A DNA stretch of 64,000 bases from Schizosaccharomyces osmophilus (taxonomy: Eukaryota; Ascomycota; Schizosaccharomycetes; Schizosaccharomycetales; Schizosaccharomycetaceae), in NCBI RefSeq assembly GCF_027921745.1, contig NC_079240.1, forward strand, positions 241,001 through 305,000. The letters run 5' to 3'. Within the stretch, counting starts at the first letter, position 1; each line of letters begins with the position of its first letter. A program made the position numbers and the translations under genes. The notes beneath the pieces were generated by a model. The model was not told the DNA's origin. It did not search any database and saw only the letters and a program-made list of their open reading frames with translations. This document shows positions 52,687-63,860 of this stretch, one piece after another.

Positions 52687-54513
52687 TTAGATTTTGTTAG
52701 TTATTTCAATATGATATTCTTTTAGTTGATCTTCAGTTACCGTAGAGGGGCTTCCTATCAGTAGATCAGTCCCTGAAGATGTTTTTGGAAATGCGATAAC
52801 TTCTCGTATGCCATTGGACTTTACAAGAAGAGCAACGAGCCGGTCAAATCCTAGTGCTATTCCGCCGTGTGGTGGGCATCCACTTTGTAGAACATTGATC
52901 AGATGATCAAATGTGTCAAGTTGCTGTTGATTAAGCTTCAAAATACGTTCTAAAATGATAGATTGAAGTTTAGGATCGTGTATGCGAATACTTCCGCCTC
53001 CCAGCTCTACTCCATTTACAACCAAATCATAATGGAGAGCTCGAACATTTAAAGGACTGGAAGAGAGATTATGTAAATCTTCAGGATGAGGAGCGGTAAA
53101 GGGATGATGGGTAGATACCAAAGATTCAGAGTTTGTGTCGGCAGGCGAGAAAAGAGGAAAATCAACAATCCACGTAAAGTTTAGAAGATCATCATTCAAG
53201 GGTGGAAGTTGACGCTGCGTTACTAAAAGATCATGTAAAAGAGGTCTAAGCCTACCCAGAGGAGTTGTACCAGATGACATGTACTTAGGGCGATTCGCTA
53301 TAAAAAGTGTCAGCTCTGGAGACAGACCAAGCTTTTCATTGATTTTTTCTAGGTCAAGGGATAGGTGTTTTAGTTGTGGGACCTTTCTAGTCCATCCGGA
53401 TAATTGAGAATTGGAACGAATTGTCACGAAGGACACGTCTTGCCCTATTTGCTCACATAAAGCGCGTGCTTCCGCATTGCTAATTGGTTTCTTCACGTCT
53501 CTTAAGACCAAGACTTCGGTAGAAACTTCAGAATTTGGAAGAAAAGGCGTTAAATTTAGTAACTTTAAATCGTAACGTACGTCTGGTTTGTCAGAACCAT
53601 AGAACTCTATAGCATCAGCATAAGACAATCGAGGAAAGGGAGATGTTATAGGATTTTTCCCCAGTTTTTGTAGAAGTTGGGAAAATAAATTTTCAATTAC
53701 AGTCATAATCTGCCCAGGGGAATTGATAAAGCTCATTTCTAAATCAATTTGGGTAAACTCTGGCTGCCTATCATAACGTAAGTCTTCATCACGAAAACAA
53801 CGAGCTAACTGATAATAGCTTCCAATTCCACTAGCCATCAATATTTGTTTGTATTGCTGAGGGCTTTGGGGCAACGCATAGAATTTCCCCGGTTCTTGTC
53901 GAGAAGGAACTAAAAATTCGCGAGCGCCTTCAGGTGTAGACTTGAAAAGCAGCGGAGTTTCCACTTCCACAAACTCGTTCATGTGAAAAAAATTACGGAC
54001 AATATGTGCTATATGAGATCTTGTCCGGAGATTATGATTATATTTTGGATTTCGAAGTTGGATATGACGATGGGTTAGTTGAACAGGTAAACTGGTATTC
54101 TCATCATTCGGACCAAAAGGAATGAAATGAGCCATATTTAAAACTTCCAAGTTCTCAACTTTTAACTCAAATTCGTTTCCTTGTCTGCGATCTCGTTCAG
54201 GTCGATATTGCAATTTGCCGGTGATGTTCACAACACTTTCTGGCGAAACGGCTTGATAAGCTGTATCATCCAAAGCAGAAGAGACGGGTTTTGCGTTACC
54301 AGCAGATTCCCATATGTTTTCTGCCGACCATTTCTTGGGAACTTGCAAGGGCTCCTGAGAAAATAACTGGAGATATTTGCCTTGCACATCACGAAGCTGG
54401 TTAAACTTAATGGACTTTGAAATGTGTCGGTTTGTATGTACGAGCCAACCAGAAACACTAATCACCTTTCCCACAAGCGGTGCAAGTACATTCGGAATTT
54501 TATGAAACTGCAT
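52687..54513 (-). CDS. msd1: Mitochondrial aspartyl-tRNA synthetase
   Basis: An intronless gene of 608 residues of the bacterial/mitochondrial AspRS type. An N-terminal OB-fold anticodon-binding domain is followed by the class II catalytic core. Motif 1 has FVEVETPLLFKSTPEGAREF (about 175-194), motif 2 is in CFRDEDLRYDRQPEFTQIDLE (about 238-258; Arg-Asp-Glu-Asp), and motif 3 is HGGIALGFDRLVALL (about 548-562). A GAD-type insertion (about 325-430) is the bacterial-type hallmark. The stop lies close to the URI 3' end (convergent, 47 bases). Mitochondrial location is inferred from type, as the leader is short. It matches SPCC736.06. Confidence 0.96.
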   Translation of the reverse strand: MQFHKIPNVLAPLVGKVISVSGWLVHTNRHISKSIKFNQLRDVQGKYLQLFSQEPLQVPKKWSAENIWESAGNAKPVSSALDDTAYQAVSPESVVNITGKLQYRPERDRRQGNEFELKVENLEVLNMAHFIPFGPNDENTSLPVQLTHRHIQLRNPKYNHNLRTRSHIAHIVRNFFHMNEFVEVETPLLFKSTPEGAREFLVPSRQEPGKFYALPQSPQQYKQILMASGIGSYYQLARCFRDEDLRYDRQPEFTQIDLEMSFINSPGQIMTVIENLFSQLLQKLGKNPITSPFPRLSYADAIEFYGSDKPDVRYDLKLLNLTPFLPNSEVSTEVLVLRDVKKPISNAEARALCEQIGQDVSFVTIRSNSQLSGWTRKVPQLKHLSLDLEKINEKLGLSPELTLFIANRPKYMSSGTTPLGRLRPLLHDLLVTQRQLPPLNDDLLNFTWIVDFPLFSPADTNSESLVSTHHPFTAPHPEDLHNLSSSPLNVRALHYDLVVNGVELGGGSIRIHDPKLQSIILERILKLNQQQLDTFDHLINVLQSGCPPHGGIALGFDRLVALLVKSNGIREVIAFPKTSSGTDLLIGSPSTVTEDQLKEYHIEITNKI

Positions 54514-56466
54514 TCGTTAAGGAAAAGAGGCTAAACTAAAGAAATAAAAACGATAGAAATTCTTTCCACAAAAGAAAAGCTCTGGTTGAAAGATATGTAA
54601 CCTTTAAATCTCCACTAGAAACTTTGCGACAACAACACCCTTGTTTAGAATGACGCTGATAACATTCAAATCGAAACTTTTTTATTTGCTTTTAAAAACT
54701 CTTTTTAAAAACTTATCGACCACTTATTCAGAAATATCTACTTAGCTTGGCTCATTCCGGTGAAACCAATGAGCTTCGTTTAGCATAGACTCGAAAGGTG
54801 AATCCAATATGCATGCTGACACCTTTATTACGGAATATATGAAATTTTCAAGAAAAGTATACATGAAAAGTATTTTGGGCGACTTTTATTTTGGGGGACG
54901 ATAGTTCTTTTGCTTTTTTTGCTTGAAATGTTTGATTGACATTTGTGCCAAAAGTTTATAACATGGACAGTACGGCGGTTGAATCGATGGACAGAGAGAA
55001 TTCGACTGCCTACTGTTTAGTCGGTTTGAAAAAATAGTCGAAGAAAGCTATAGTAAGTATCAGTTGAACCATGCATTCATATATTCAATAAGACCAACAA
55101 TGAAACTCCTTGCATAGAAAACCTGTTATGAATAAAAAGTGATAAATAAAACATATTTTAGCCTCATTAAACGAAGATTATTTCTCTACTTTCTAATATA
55201 GAAATAGTACTTCATTATGCCTTTATTGAAAAGTATGCTTTATAATATGCATATGCTGTTTATAACCTTGCAAAAGCATAAGTATTACTGTATACTCTAT
55301 AAGCATATGCTTGCAGTATGTTATCATACTAGCATATTTTAGATATCGGTACATTGGAATACAAAGCCAACTCAAAAATGTCACAGGTTGAATCTCACTT
55401 GTTTTGTTATGAGAATAAGTATTCAGTGGAAAAGATGTATGTAATAACAATTCAGTAAAATGTATGTTTGACTTTTAAATTGGATGCTTAGATACTACTA
55501 AGATGAAATAGTAATGGCTTCCAGGGATCTGATTCACTAAGCAAGTTGTATGAACAATTTATTTTAGCTAGATCAGTCGAATCTTCCAATCTGAAGAATT
55601 ACCAGGTAATTTACGACTTTAATATTTGTAACAAAGTCTTCGTCTAAAACTATTTTCTTTGTCTTCTTTCGACTCTTTGTTTCAAGAGTTTCTTTGTTTA
55701 TTGAATACATTCATGAATCCTTATTGTTATAAAATAATAATATCACGCCGATGTAATATCGTATATGGGTTATGACAAAAAAGAGTCACAACTGACTACG
55801 TAATGTGGGGAATTGTCTTTACCAATGTTTGTTTACGTTCTATTGTCTTTCTCTTAAAAGGAATCTTGGGTCCTTTCTTTTAAAATTTAACTAAATTTTG
55901 TTTTTGTATCTACTTTCAAATTTACTAAACTTGTTTCATATGAATTTAATATCCGTGCTTTGTTTTCACCCCAAGTAACATGCGACATACATTCAAGTTA
56001 CAGGTAGGTAACGTCAAAAACAAGGCAGGCCACTTTAAAAGAATCAACGAGTCGCTCCCAGTCACCACCAAACCGTACTTCCAATAAGGAAACATTTTTT
56101 TCTGTTGAGAACGTCAAATGCGTTTACGCTCTTTAGACCTTGCTCTCTTTTTTGCTCTCTTTTTGTTCGATCACTAAACTTTGAATCTGCTGTGTCTGAT
56201 ACTATAATTTTGCATTTACCCGCTTGTTGACATATTTATTGCTGGAAATACTACAATAGCTTAAAGCATTTTGTTTGTATTATTCGAATTTATATATCTC
56301 TAGATTTTTGTCATTCTTTACCTTGCATTGTTTCAATCATCACAAAACACTCGGCCATAATCTTTCTTTGAAAAGCATTATAAAATTTTTTAAACGATAT
56401 AGAGATCTTCCTTATTACTTTTTTGCCATCGTTTATATTTGCTTGGTATAACTTTTATTCTTTATC
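54514..56466. other. 1.95-kb divergent spacer, no gene
   Basis: No supported coding region, RNA gene or repeat element except the AT-rich palindrome cluster listed separately. From memory, S. pombe carries wtf7 (SPCC736.05) between these two neighbours. Here I see neither a wtf reading frame nor a 5S gene. Confidence 0.55.
55230..55345. repeat. Cluster of GCATATGC-type palindromes
   Basis: AAGCATATGCTT (55301-55312) and ATATGCATAT (55245-55254) are perfect palindromes, and related GCATA/TATGC units recur around them. Copies are irregular and not tandem. Confidence 0.45.
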
Positions 56467-57585
56467 ATGCGTGCCCTGCCATATGTCACTGCTGCGACCG
56501 TGATTGTATTTATGATCATTGGAGGTGCTTGGTGGAACCACAGTCTCGACACTCGCTTGCAATCACAGGTAGAAAAGATACTCGACAAGCATAGTTCGAT
56601 TTTTGTTACACCCACTGCCACACAAACGAATTTGGAGACCGATACAGTTCGTACCACCATTGATAGGACTATAAGCCAAACTGCTACTGCTACACAAACA
56701 GTAACTGCTGCTCCTTCAGCCACCCCCGTTATTCATCAATTGGAACAGACAGATCCCCATCCCGACAACTCGAAAATTGTCATCCTTATGGGTAGCAATT
56801 TCCACAAGCAAGATGGCCCTCTTCATGATTATGCGAAATCCATTATAAAAAATCGTCGCGAGTATGCTGAACGCCATGGTTTCATTTTTGAGTTCTTAGA
56901 TGCAAGTGATTATGCTGCTAAAGTTACAGGTCACTTGTACCCATGGGTTAAGGTTCCCATGCTCAAGGATACAATGGATAAGTATCCTGATGCCGAATGG
57001 ATTTGGTGGTTGGATCATGATGCGCTTATTATGAACAAGGATGCAAACGTTGTTGAAACTCTCCTTGACCACGACAAGCTTAATAGCCTTTTGACTCGTG
57101 GAGCTGAATACAAGAGTGGTGCCGGTATAGAAAGCAATGGTTTATATACACCAGAACAACAACAAGCACAGGATGTTCATTTTATTATGTCTCAAGACTT
57201 TAACGGAATTAACGCAGGAAGTCTTTTCGTCCGTAATAGCGAAGTGGGTCGCTGGATTGTTGACATTTGGTTTGAACCTTTGTACCTGGATCACATTGGG
57301 GGTTACGCTGAACAGCAAGCAATTTCACACATGATTTATTATCATCCCATTGTCCACAAGCATGTTGGTCTTGTCCCACTTCGCACAATTAATGCTTATG
57401 ACTTTGACGATCCAACGTGGTCTTGGCAAGAGAATGATATCTGTATTCATTTTGCTGGATGTAACTACTTCCAAAACTGTCCTGAAAAATTTGAAAAATA
57501 TGCCAAGATACTCACTGATAAGCAAGGTGATGATTGGTTAGATCTAGAAGAAAAAGAGTTCATAAAGCAGAGGATATCTGCTTAA
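56467..57585 (+). CDS. gma12: Alpha-1,2-galactosyltransferase (Gma12 type, GT34)
   Basis: An intronless gene of 372 residues, near the length of S. pombe Gma12 (375). It is a type II Golgi membrane protein: a short cytosolic end, a signal anchor (YVTAATVIVFMIIGGAWW, about 5-22), and a Thr-rich stem with many TAT repeats (about 45-90). The GT34 catalytic domain follows, with KIVILMGSN, YPDAEWIWWLDHDALIMN (DHD is the metal-binding DxD motif, about 183-185), QDFNGINAGSLFVRNS, and the C-terminal DICIHFAGC. Enzymes of this type add galactose to N- and O-glycans of cell-wall galactomannoproteins. It matches SPCC736.04c. Confidence 0.95.
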   Translation: MRALPYVTAATVIVFMIIGGAWWNHSLDTRLQSQVEKILDKHSSIFVTPTATQTNLETDTVRTTIDRTISQTATATQTVTAAPSATPVIHQLEQTDPHPDNSKIVILMGSNFHKQDGPLHDYAKSIIKNRREYAERHGFIFEFLDASDYAAKVTGHLYPWVKVPMLKDTMDKYPDAEWIWWLDHDALIMNKDANVVETLLDHDKLNSLLTRGAEYKSGAGIESNGLYTPEQQQAQDVHFIMSQDFNGINAGSLFVRNSEVGRWIVDIWFEPLYLDHIGGYAEQQAISHMIYYHPIVHKHVGLVPLRTINAYDFDDPTWSWQENDICIHFAGCNYFQNCPEKFEKYAKILTDKQGDDWLDLEEKEFIKQRISA

Positions 57586-58919
57586 GTAATCTCATTCGCA
57601 TAAAGTCCGGACTAAATTGGGCTGCTTATAATACGGTGAAGTAATCGTTCATGTTTAATATTGTCCTGTTTAATTCACAAATTTTTTCCTTAATGCGCAG
57701 GCCGTCGAAATCTAAGATTTCCAACGAACAATTGGAATTTTCCACTTTGACTTTATTTATATAACCGTCTTGAAGAATAGACATTTCTCAATTTAGAGCT
57801 CGTTTGAATGTTTTAATAAAATATCTGTTGATAGAAGCCGAAAGGCGTTATTTCATTTGTACCAGCTTCAAAAGCATATTGCAACGAACAGTCCAAATTG
57901 ACTTAACTTTTTTTAGGATGATTAACCGAGAACACGTCTAGCTTTTTGTAACCGCTATAGCATAGTGGGTTTATAAAGCGCTGAGACAACGAAATACTTG
58001 ATCTAATATGACTAAAGAAAGAATAACGATGATTGGGAATGTCAAGCTTCTGGTGAAATATGAAGCATTCAGATAAAATAAGTAAGTTACGTGCAAACAA
58101 TAAGTTTCAGTATAGTCAGCCAAATATTTGTTTTATGAAACACTTGTGAGTTCTTGGCTTGCGTACCAAGCATCACAGTTGTAGTGAGCAAGCCAAGTTC
58201 ACATTCAACCCTTGAAATTAAAGAACCGCTGATCTTCTTAAAGAAAAGATTTATATATATATTTACAAGTCAAAATGGTTCCTGATATTGGAAGTCCACG
58301 TATCACAAGAAGAAGTCTTAAAGAAGCTGTAATTGTAGTAATAGTAGTATGTTAGCTTTACATTCCAACGCTCGACAGGGTTCTATGAAATACTCTTTGG
58401 TTTTCACGTCGAGTCGACGCCGCTAAATCTCAATTTATGTATAAAGTAGAAGTAGGACTTCTTGATGCATTGACGATTTGTCAGATTTTACTTGCAAAAG
58501 CCAAATAAAGAACTTTTTGATTTTATTCACGATCCTGAATGGATCGTTATAAATAACAGCATACTTGCTCAAGTACTTTGAGTTCCAATTGTTCACTACG
58601 ACTGTTTATATGAATCTCTCGAACAACACCATTGTACTAAACCAACATTTTGGTTTCTTACTTTATTCTCAAATTTTGATTCAATTCAAATAAAATTACT
58701 TATATCAGCTTTCTTTTCTTATTTTTTGCATTTTTTTGCGACTATTTGACCGACTGCTTTGGATGAATTATTAATAATTTACTATCGTTCGTACCCCTAT
58801 AATTGCAAACTCGGCATCTTGAAATATTTAATAAACACTTTCTTTTTTACTTACTGGACAATAAAAGTTCTAGTTCATATTCGCTTTGTGTTGTTTTTCC
58901 AACTATTAACAAATTCTTC
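57586..58919. other. 1.33-kb spacer, no gene
   Basis: 3' region of gma12 and leader of the PheRS gene. No open frame, RNA gene or repeat supported. A short TATATATA tract lies at about 58253-58262. Confidence 0.55.
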
Positions 58920-60215
58920 ATGAAATCCATGATTTCTTTGAATTGTAAAAGCAACTTGCTACTGAAATCACTAAACGTTTTCTCTAAAAGAAGTTATAAC
59001 ACCTTAGATGCATGGTCCAATATACCTGAACACATTAAAGTCAAACAAGGCCGGCGATTGTTTTTGCAGAATGGACATCCTTTATGCAGTCTTCGCGAGT
59101 TACTACAGCAACAATTCAAAGAAAAGCCAATTAATATAGTCGCAAAAGAATCACCAGCTGTCTCGACTATCACAAATTTCGACTCCTTGGGAATTCCAAA
59201 AACGCATGTTAGTAGGAGTAAATCGGACACTTATTATGTTAATAAAGATACCTGTTTGAGAACGCATACTTCGGCTCATCAATTGGAAGAGTTTCAGAAT
59301 CTTGCTGAGAGTAAAATGTCAAAGAAAGGCTTCCTAATCACCGCGGATGTATATCGACGAGACGAGGTAGATGCTAGTCATTATCCTATTTTTCATCAAA
59401 TGGAAGGCGCTTATTTATGGGATCGGAATGATAAAGGAAGCATGCTAAGAGATCTTGAGTCAGTAAAGCTCGATAATAATTTACAAAAACTTGTTATCGA
59501 CGAAGCGACCTTGGAAAACCATGATGATCTACAGGAAGTTTACTCTTCAAAAGAAACCGAGCTTGCATCTATACATCTTAAAAATTCCTTGACTCTTACA
59601 ATTCACAATTTAGTTTTAATGACTCCAGACAGTGGGCTTGATAAAAGTCAAGTTCGTTACCGTTGGACATATGATTCTTTCCCTTTTACACAGCCATCTT
59701 TTCAGCTCGAAATCCTTTGGAAAGGAGCATGGCTGGAAATCCTAGGCTGTGGTGTTGTTCGTGAAAATATTTTAACGCATGCCGGAATTCAAAACCATGT
59801 AGGATGGGCCTTTGGTATTGGTTTAGAACGTCTGGCAATGATCCTTTACGGTATACCCGACATTCGTTTATTTTGGACAACTGACGATCGATTTCGTCAA
59901 CAATTTACTCCAAACAACATAACTACGTTCCAGCCTTACAGTAAGTATCCTTTATGCTATAAGGATATATCATTTTGGATTGATGAGTCTTTTACGGCTA
60001 ACGATTTCTTTGAAATCATTAGGGACGTTTGCAAAGATTTGGTGGAATCTGTCGACTTGATCGACCAATACACAACAAAAGCAGGAAAAACAAGTCTCTG
60101 TTACAGGGTCAATTATAGAAGTATGGAAAAGTCATTGAAGAACGAGGATGTTGACTTACTCCAAGACAACTTACGAAAAGCAATGGCTTCTTCTTTAAAC
60201 ATTCAACTTCGCTAA
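58920..60215 (+). CDS. msf1: Mitochondrial phenylalanyl-tRNA synthetase
   Basis: An intronless gene of 431 residues. It starts with a Lys/Ser/Leu-rich presequence ([20 protein letters not shown]). The single-chain mitochondrial PheRS core has class II motifs: [10 protein letters not shown] (about 119-128), [20 protein letters not shown] (motif 2 and the Phe site, about 141-160) and [25 protein letters not shown] (motif 3, about 298-322; only its core should be compared). A C-terminal B8-like anticodon-binding domain ([15 protein letters not shown], then [12 protein letters not shown]) ends it. It charges mitochondrial tRNA-Phe. The ATG at 58920 is the first in frame. It matches SPCC736.03c. 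Confidence 0.95.
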   Translation: MKSMISLNCKSNLLLKSLNVFSKRSYNTLDAWSNIPEHIKVKQGRRLFLQNGHPLCSLRELLQQQFKEKPINIVAKESPAVSTITNFDSLGIPKTHVSRSKSDTYYVNKDTCLRTHTSAHQLEEFQNLAESKMSKKGFLITADVYRRDEVDASHYPIFHQMEGAYLWDRNDKGSMLRDLESVKLDNNLQKLVIDEATLENHDDLQEVYSSKETELASIHLKNSLTLTIHNLVLMTPDSGLDKSQVRYRWTYDSFPFTQPSFQLEILWKGAWLEILGCGVVRENILTHAGIQNHVGWAFGIGLERLAMILYGIPDIRLFWTTDDRFRQQFTPNNITTFQPYSKYPLCYKDISFWIDESFTANDFFEIIRDVCKDLVESVDLIDQYTTKAGKTSLCYRVNYRSMEKSLKNEDVDLLQDNLRKAMASSLNIQLR

Positions 60216-60468
60216 AAGAGTGACGAAAAGAATCTCATTGCTTATAATTTATATTCGTAAATGATATAATTTTATTAATTTCTTTTAACCATTAATCCCA
60301 AACCCCAAAGAAAAACAAAAAGACAGAATGCGCGTGGAAACGAGCGATCATTAAAACAAAGAAAAAATTAACCAAATTCTCTTAATAAAACGAATGTAAT
60401 AATTATAGCAAACATTTGGTTTTATGAATGAGTAGAAAGTACGATTGGCTTTTTTGTATTCAAATTCA

Positions 60469-61338
60469 CTACTGGAATTTAAGTAAAGTAGCCAATTGAG
60501 GAATAGCACCTTTTCCTATTAAATAATGTACAGAATTCGTTGCCTTTCGAGAAACAGCAAACTCCAAAGACTGTGCCAAAAAGCCATCAATGCGGAACTT
60601 TGTCCAACGCATCTGGGCAAGGTTAAACCAGAAACCGTAGACGATATCCAAAAGATCTACAGAATCCTTTATTATACATTGTTCAAATGCGGGTTGGAAA
60701 ACTGTTTCAACATCGTTCTCTTCTTTATGCAGTACTTCTTGAAAAACAAGGTGACCAACTTGTAAGAGTCGACTTACATCTTTCATTTTTATACCAATAA
60801 GAAAGCCGTTTGTCAGTGTAGAAATTTTAAAAGAAAAGTTTCTTGTTTTTAAATCTTCAATAAACTGCCGAGCATTGAGTTGAAATAATATACGCCGTGG
60901 AATATGACCTTTATGCCCTGCATGGATCACTTTTCCGTTTAAAAGTTCTTCCCTTTGACTTTTCTGAACATAACCTGCTGCTACGAGGTCATCTATATAA
61001 TTCAACAGTTGCAATGTAAAATATCGGCGAGGTAAAGAACGTTGTATTGCAAGGATCACGCTCTTGGGATTCATGCACAAGGTAAAATCAATGTATAAAT
61101 ATGAAGGTATTTTATCCCTAATCCCAAGTCGATTCCACAAAACAGGAGACACAGCAGCTAGACTATCGTTTTTAGACATAAGAAAAATTCTTGTTAGCAA
61201 TTCATAAGGTAAACGCTCAAACAATGTCAGTTTTCTGGTTATTTTTCTTTGTATAATACTTATTCCTTGTTTTCGTATTTTATTTTTGGTCTCATCAAAT
61301 CTATTAGAGCGTTTACGCTTTTTCTCAACTAGCGACAT
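60469..61338 (-). CDS. F-box-like protein of unknown function
   Basis: An intronless gene of 289 residues. A basic start with possible nuclear-localisation clusters (EKKRKRSNRF) is followed by an F-box-like helix pair (LFERLPYELLTRIFLMSKND, then SPVLWNRLG, about 38-72). The middle part has no known motif. The end (SLEFAVSRKATNSVHYLIGK, then GAIPQL) resembles one ankyrin-type helix pair. It may recruit a target to an SCF ubiquitin ligase, but this is inference from a weak F-box. It seems to match SPCC736.02, which I remember as an orphan of the genus. Confidence 0.75.
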   Translation of the reverse strand: MSLVEKKRKRSNRFDETKNKIRKQGISIIQRKITRKLTLFERLPYELLTRIFLMSKNDSLAAVSPVLWNRLGIRDKIPSYLYIDFTLCMNPKSVILAIQRSLPRRYFTLQLLNYIDDLVAAGYVQKSQREELLNGKVIHAGHKGHIPRRILFQLNARQFIEDLKTRNFSFKISTLTNGFLIGIKMKDVSRLLQVGHLVFQEVLHKEENDVETVFQPAFEQCIIKDSVDLLDIVYGFWFNLAQMRWTKFRIDGFLAQSLEFAVSRKATNSVHYLIGKGAIPQLATLLKFQ

Positions 61339-61730
61339 TGTGGACGTTCATAGAGGAAGAACGAAGTGTGAGCATATATTGAAGTACTAATTAAGACATG
61401 TATGCCTGTATCTCTACATTCTATAAAAAAAACAGAAGCTCCATTCACATGCTCTGAATTTCAAAAAATTTCAGAACACTACGTTTGTTCCTTGAAATTG
61501 TCTCTAACCCGTTATGAATGCTCGCTGGGAAACCAGTACAACAAAATTTGACCAAAAAACTATCGATTATTTCAAAGTAAATATTATTATTATTGAACAT
61601 AAATGAAAAACAAAAATCTTGTTAAATATACACATGCATAAATAGTAAAGAAAAACCAATGTACACTGTCGGCTTCTTCCTGATTCATAAAAACAAGCAA
61701 CTTACCAAACCCATTTCAATTCGCCCTTTT
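61339..61730. other. Intergenic, no element seen
   Basis: 5' leader of the F-box-like gene and 3' region of dbl2. Nothing else supported. Confidence 0.5.
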
Positions 61731-63860
61731 CTAAATAAATTCCTTTTCTTCTTCTTCAACACTCAATGTCGTTGCTTTTGATTCGTGGTTTTTAAATCGA
61801 AGCATACTTAGCTTTACCCTTTTTATTTTACTAGCAGTGGAGGATATATCGACGGAATTGACAAACGGTAAATCATTGCATTCCGAAGAAAACCGCTGTA
61901 TGGGAGAATAATTGTAATGTTTACGCACAGTACCGGTAGGAATTTCTCTTCGTGAAGATGGGGATGGAGAAAAAGACAAGGTTTTGTCGTCCTTACTTTT
62001 CTCTGCAAGCGTTGCTATTGAATCCACGACTTTTGATCGTCCTGTAGTTTGCGATAAAGTTTTAGAGTAGGTTGTATTAGGATCAGTAAAATTTGGAGAA
62101 GTAGCCTTATCTAGCGATTTGCTTTGTACAGGGGAAACAAACTTTCCTGCATTAGGAAATGATGGTGCCGAAAACGATTTGTCTGTAGTTTTTCGTGTGG
62201 TTGGTAATGTTAATGAAGAGAAATCTTTCGACGAAGTCTCAACTTTTTCCTTACCTTTTGAATCATTAAACCGCTTTGAGTATTTTCCATAAACGAGCAT
62301 TCCCGTTCGAAGAGAGGGTCCTGAAGGTTTTGTCAAAGCAGAATGCAACTGAGTAACCGGCTTCACTAAAGAATTCCCATATTTTGGAGCAGAATTAGGC
62401 GAGTTATACCGATCCATGGTATCCGAAATTGGAACATCATTTGTAAGATTTGGCTTTGAAACAAAAGAAGGGGGTCGAAAAGTTGCGGGCTTAAATGTCT
62501 TATTATTTGGCAAAGTAATAGGGGAAACTGCTTCATTGTTTTTTAAGTTCATGGTTTTAGTGCTTGGATCTTCTTCATTGTCGCTTTCTAAAAATTCTGG
62601 AGAGTTTGGTATTTCAGGATCTGTACTTTCAGGTAAACTCGGTTGAGCAGCCAACATTGATGTACTTTGCATGGCTCGCTCGTAAAGATTTTTAGAAGGA
62701 TCCGTAATTGTAACATTACTAAAATTACTTCGTTTTCCAACCGGTCTTCGTAAACGCGGCATAGGCAACCGAGATAAGGGACTCTTCTTTACCGATGAAT
62801 TATGAGAATCATTTCTATTGTTGGATATTTCCAAAGAAGGAAAGGAACGAGACTTTTCAAGGGAAGGGGATCCATCGGTCTTCCTATCGCATGGAGGTAG
62901 CGTTGCTCCAGAAGCAGATCCCGAACTGGTCAACATTGGTTCCGACAAAGATGAAGATAAAAATGGATTAGAGTTACCCAACGGATGACCAGCATCCATT
63001 GGTTCACTAAGAAATGGAGGAGTAGATTCATAATCTGGAGAAGGAGAAGAAAAAAAGTCAGAATCAATATTATCTTCATCAAAGTTTTCCAACGGGTCAA
63101 TTTGGAGAATATTGGAAGGAGATTTGGGTCTTCGAAGAACAGGAATACATGCAACCCTGGTTGGTTTAGAAACCTGAGATTTGAAAGAGTCAGGAGAGAC
63201 GATATCGGTAGTCATATTACTTTTGAAAGGTGGTTTGAATGATGTAGGGTTACGTGACGGTTTGGGTTGTGAGGCATAAGGTTTCTCAGAGGAAATAGTC
63301 CCCAAAGTGGAAGACACTGAAGGCAAGCCGCTATTTGATGCGACTGTCGGTATATCGTTCTCAGCACCTTTATAGCCATGTAAATAGTGTTTAGGAGACG
63401 AAAGCGAGGAAACGGAAGCCTTATGCTCTTGAAGAGAAGAAGATTCTTCATTACGAGACCGAGATTGACCTGCTTCATTCGAGGACTTGACAAAGGAAGG
63501 TTGTTGATATGATGAATTGACAGAAGAAGAACGAGAGGGCGCCTGGAAAGGTTTTGTCAAATACAAAGGACGGGTGGAGGCATTTAATTTGGATGGGAGC
63601 GGAGGGATTTCCTTTGACGTTGTTGCTTGCAAGTCCTCAACATAAATTAATGTACGATTCAACTCCAGATGAGCATCGACTTTAATTTTCTGATTAAATA
63701 CAAAAGCTTCATCTACGACACGATTTTCTGAATCATATAAAATCCCATGATTGTTGAATGTATGAAACCGCATAGTCCCATCTTTCCATACTTTTGCTTT
63801 CTTTACCTTGTCGGATGTCCATAATACTTGGTAATGCAAAACATTTGCAACAGTGGCCAT
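61731..63860 (-). CDS. dbl2: Dbl2, DUF2439 (ZGRF1/Mte1-like) recombination protein
   Basis: 709 residues from the ATG at 63860; the frame extends slightly upstream only with a TTG. The DUF2439 domain lies at the N-terminus (about 5-72; VLHYQVLWTSDKVKKAKVWK, GILYDSENRVVDE, RTLIYVEDLQ). The remaining 630 residues are disordered, rich in Ser, Pro, Asn and Lys. Short conserved pieces include PVLRRPKSPS, LPMPRLRRPVGKR and RTGMLVYGKYSKRFND. The C-terminal RFSSECNDLPFV and an acidic end follow. In S. pombe Dbl2 (SPCC553.01c) goes to double-strand breaks and helps the Fml1 helicase; its budding-yeast relative Mte1 binds Mph1. No helicase domain is present here, as in those fungal forms. Confidence 0.9.
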   Translation of the reverse strand: MATVANVLHYQVLWTSDKVKKAKVWKDGTMRFHTFNNHGILYDSENRVVDEAFVFNQKIKVDAHLELNRTLIYVEDLQATTSKEIPPLPSKLNASTRPLYLTKPFQAPSRSSSVNSSYQQPSFVKSSNEAGQSRSRNEESSSLQEHKASVSSLSSPKHYLHGYKGAENDIPTVASNSGLPSVSSTLGTISSEKPYASQPKPSRNPTSFKPPFKSNMTTDIVSPDSFKSQVSKPTRVACIPVLRRPKSPSNILQIDPLENFDEDNIDSDFFSSPSPDYESTPPFLSEPMDAGHPLGNSNPFLSSSLSEPMLTSSGSASGATLPPCDRKTDGSPSLEKSRSFPSLEISNNRNDSHNSSVKKSPLSRLPMPRLRRPVGKRSNFSNVTITDPSKNLYERAMQSTSMLAAQPSLPESTDPEIPNSPEFLESDNEEDPSTKTMNLKNNEAVSPITLPNNKTFKPATFRPPSFVSKPNLTNDVPISDTMDRYNSPNSAPKYGNSLVKPVTQLHSALTKPSGPSLRTGMLVYGKYSKRFNDSKGKEKVETSSKDFSSLTLPTTRKTTDKSFSAPSFPNAGKFVSPVQSKSLDKATSPNFTDPNTTYSKTLSQTTGRSKVVDSIATLAEKSKDDKTLSFSPSPSSRREIPTGTVRKHYNYSPIQRFSSECNDLPFVNSVDISSTASKIKRVKLSMLRFKNHESKATTLSVEEEEKEFI

